From the NCBI GenBank assembly GCA_945952115.1, contig CAMFHA010000009.1, positions 1 to 46,275 on the forward strand: a stretch of DNA of 46,275 bases, given 5' to 3'. The position numbers and the translations under genes are program-made. The notes beneath the pieces were generated by a model. It saw nothing but the letters and a program-made list of their open reading frames with translations, was not told the origin of the DNA and made no database searches. Positions 45,545-46,275 of the stretch are shown here, one piece after another. Source of the DNA: an uncultured Legionella sp. Its GTDB lineage: Bacteria; Pseudomonadota; Gammaproteobacteria; Legionellales; Legionellaceae. Position 1 is the stretch's first letter, and each line of letters starts with the position of its first letter.

Positions 45545-46246
45545 ATGGAAAAAGAAAATACACACACTGTGCCAGAGCTTTCTTTATCAAATATTAAATA
45601 TGCTTTTTTTACTAATGAAGCGGGTGAGAGCGATGCTGGATATCTTGTTAATGGTCTAAAAACAAGAAATGTATATATTCATGGTTCAAAACAAGCATCT
45701 GATAATTCACCGGATAAATTACCTGACTCTCCAAATAATATTTTAGCTAATATTGAACAATGTTTTGATGAGCTGGGTGCAGAATCGCATCGTACTTATA
45801 AATTCTACATGGATAGTTATTATGCAAATATGGGACGTAGCGATCCATTAATTATTGCTTGTGATGATTTAGATTATTTACAAACTCTTAAAAAGCAGGC
45901 GCACGATAATATAGATTTTGAAGATCTAGATAAGACAAATCCTAATTACTTAGGATTAGAATCCAATATGCGTACAGCGTTAAAAAATTCGGATGTGTCT
46001 GTTATCCGTGCGGATGCTTTAATTTTTAAAGCTATTCCCGGTGAATCGATAGCTGTTCTAGGCGGGTCAGCAGATGCTCATCCTATCATGATGTTTGATG
46101 ATGAACATAAAATTGCTTGTTATATTTCAGGTGCTCATCATGCTTTAAAGCAAGGAGTTTTAGAACATTCATTTAATAAGATGAGGGATCTTGGTGCAAA
46201 TGTAAAAAACATACGTTTGGTTAAGCAGACCTCATTAAGTATCTAG
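45545..46246 (+). CDS. Decayed YfiH/PgeF-like laccase-domain protein
   Basis: This protein of about 233 residues is related to the YfiH/PgeF family (peptidoglycan editing, purine nucleoside activities). The C-terminal half shows SVIRADALIFKAIPGESIAV, then GGSADAHPIMMFD and ISGAHHALKQGVLEH. In the family these are ADCxPVLL and AAHAGWRGLAAGVLE. The zinc-site Cys is therefore replaced by Ala, GWRG is deleted, and the C-terminal segment with the GPxI motif is missing. The middle is also unusual. I prefer the ATG at 45545, with AGAG seven bases before it. It is transcribed divergently from the glycosyltransferase-like operon. A repurposed or non-enzymatic protein is likely. Confidence 0.7.
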   Translation: MEKENTHTVPELSLSNIKYAFFTNEAGESDAGYLVNGLKTRNVYIHGSKQASDNSPDKLPDSPNNILANIEQCFDELGAESHRTYKFYMDSYYANMGRSDPLIIACDDLDYLQTLKKQAHDNIDFEDLDKTNPNYLGLESNMRTALKNSDVSVIRADALIFKAIPGESIAVLGGSADAHPIMMFDDEHKIACYISGAHHALKQGVLEHSFNKMRDLGANVKNIRLVKQTSLSI

Positions 46247-46275
46247 AAAAATTATGTGGTAGCGTTTATCCTATG

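Overview
The window looks like a chromosomal segment of a Legionella or close Legionellales relative. It is AT-rich. It carries a PmrAB-type two-component pair, an EnhB-like secreted protein, a phosphatidylcholine synthase (PcsA), a chromosomal CsrA paralogue, and several large coiled-coil or low-homology proteins of the kind Legionella delivers through its Dot/Icm type IV secretion system. The assignment rests on gene content and protein resemblance recalled from memory; no search was run.

Layout. 0-8.3 kb: a small hypothetical gene, a membrane GGDEF/EAL protein, PilS-PilR (sigma-54 control of type IV pili), and a PmrA-PmrB-like pair. 8.3-16.3 kb: mainly minus-strand housekeeping genes (yciB, mltD, gloB, rlmJ, folD, queF) and the tRNA-Ser(GCT)/tRNA-Arg(ACG) pair. 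An unidentified membrane-hairpin protein sits here between two inverted copies of a palindromic repeat. 16.5-23.5 kb: a fatty-acid beta-oxidation operon (fadI-fadJ), a PAP2 phosphatase with a csrA paralogue, and the rpsF-rpsR-DUF2232-rplI ribosomal operon. 23.5-26.5 kb: a repeat-rich intergenic stretch, then a 728-residue coiled-coil protein with a 24-bp tandem repeat, an effector candidate. 26.5-39.6 kb: thioredoxin-like and EnhB-like genes, pcsA, an aldehyde dehydrogenase coupled to an L,D-transpeptidase, the 1620-residue NAD-glutamate dehydrogenase, a hybrid sensor kinase and htpG. 39.7-46.3 kb: an accessory block with a possible Cys-His-Asp enzyme, a secreted DUF3541-like protein, a two-gene unit encoding a glycosyltransferase-like giant protein and a helical partner, and a decayed YfiH/PgeF-like protein.

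How the parts connect. The most striking link is a sequence upstream of the 908-residue glycosyltransferase-like gene. It matches the known Legionella PmrA box (CTTAATATT, 2-bp spacer, degenerate second half-site) and lies 7 bp from a perfect TATAAT. The pmrA-like regulator itself is in this window. This suggests that the glycosyltransferase-like gene and its partner belong to the virulence regulon.

Repeats. The intergenic regions are rich in palindromic dispersed repeats. One family of about 105-120 bp is present four times, and a separate palindromic element of about 160 bp is flanked by 9-bp direct repeats. I saw no CRISPR array, rRNA, intact insertion sequence or integrase.
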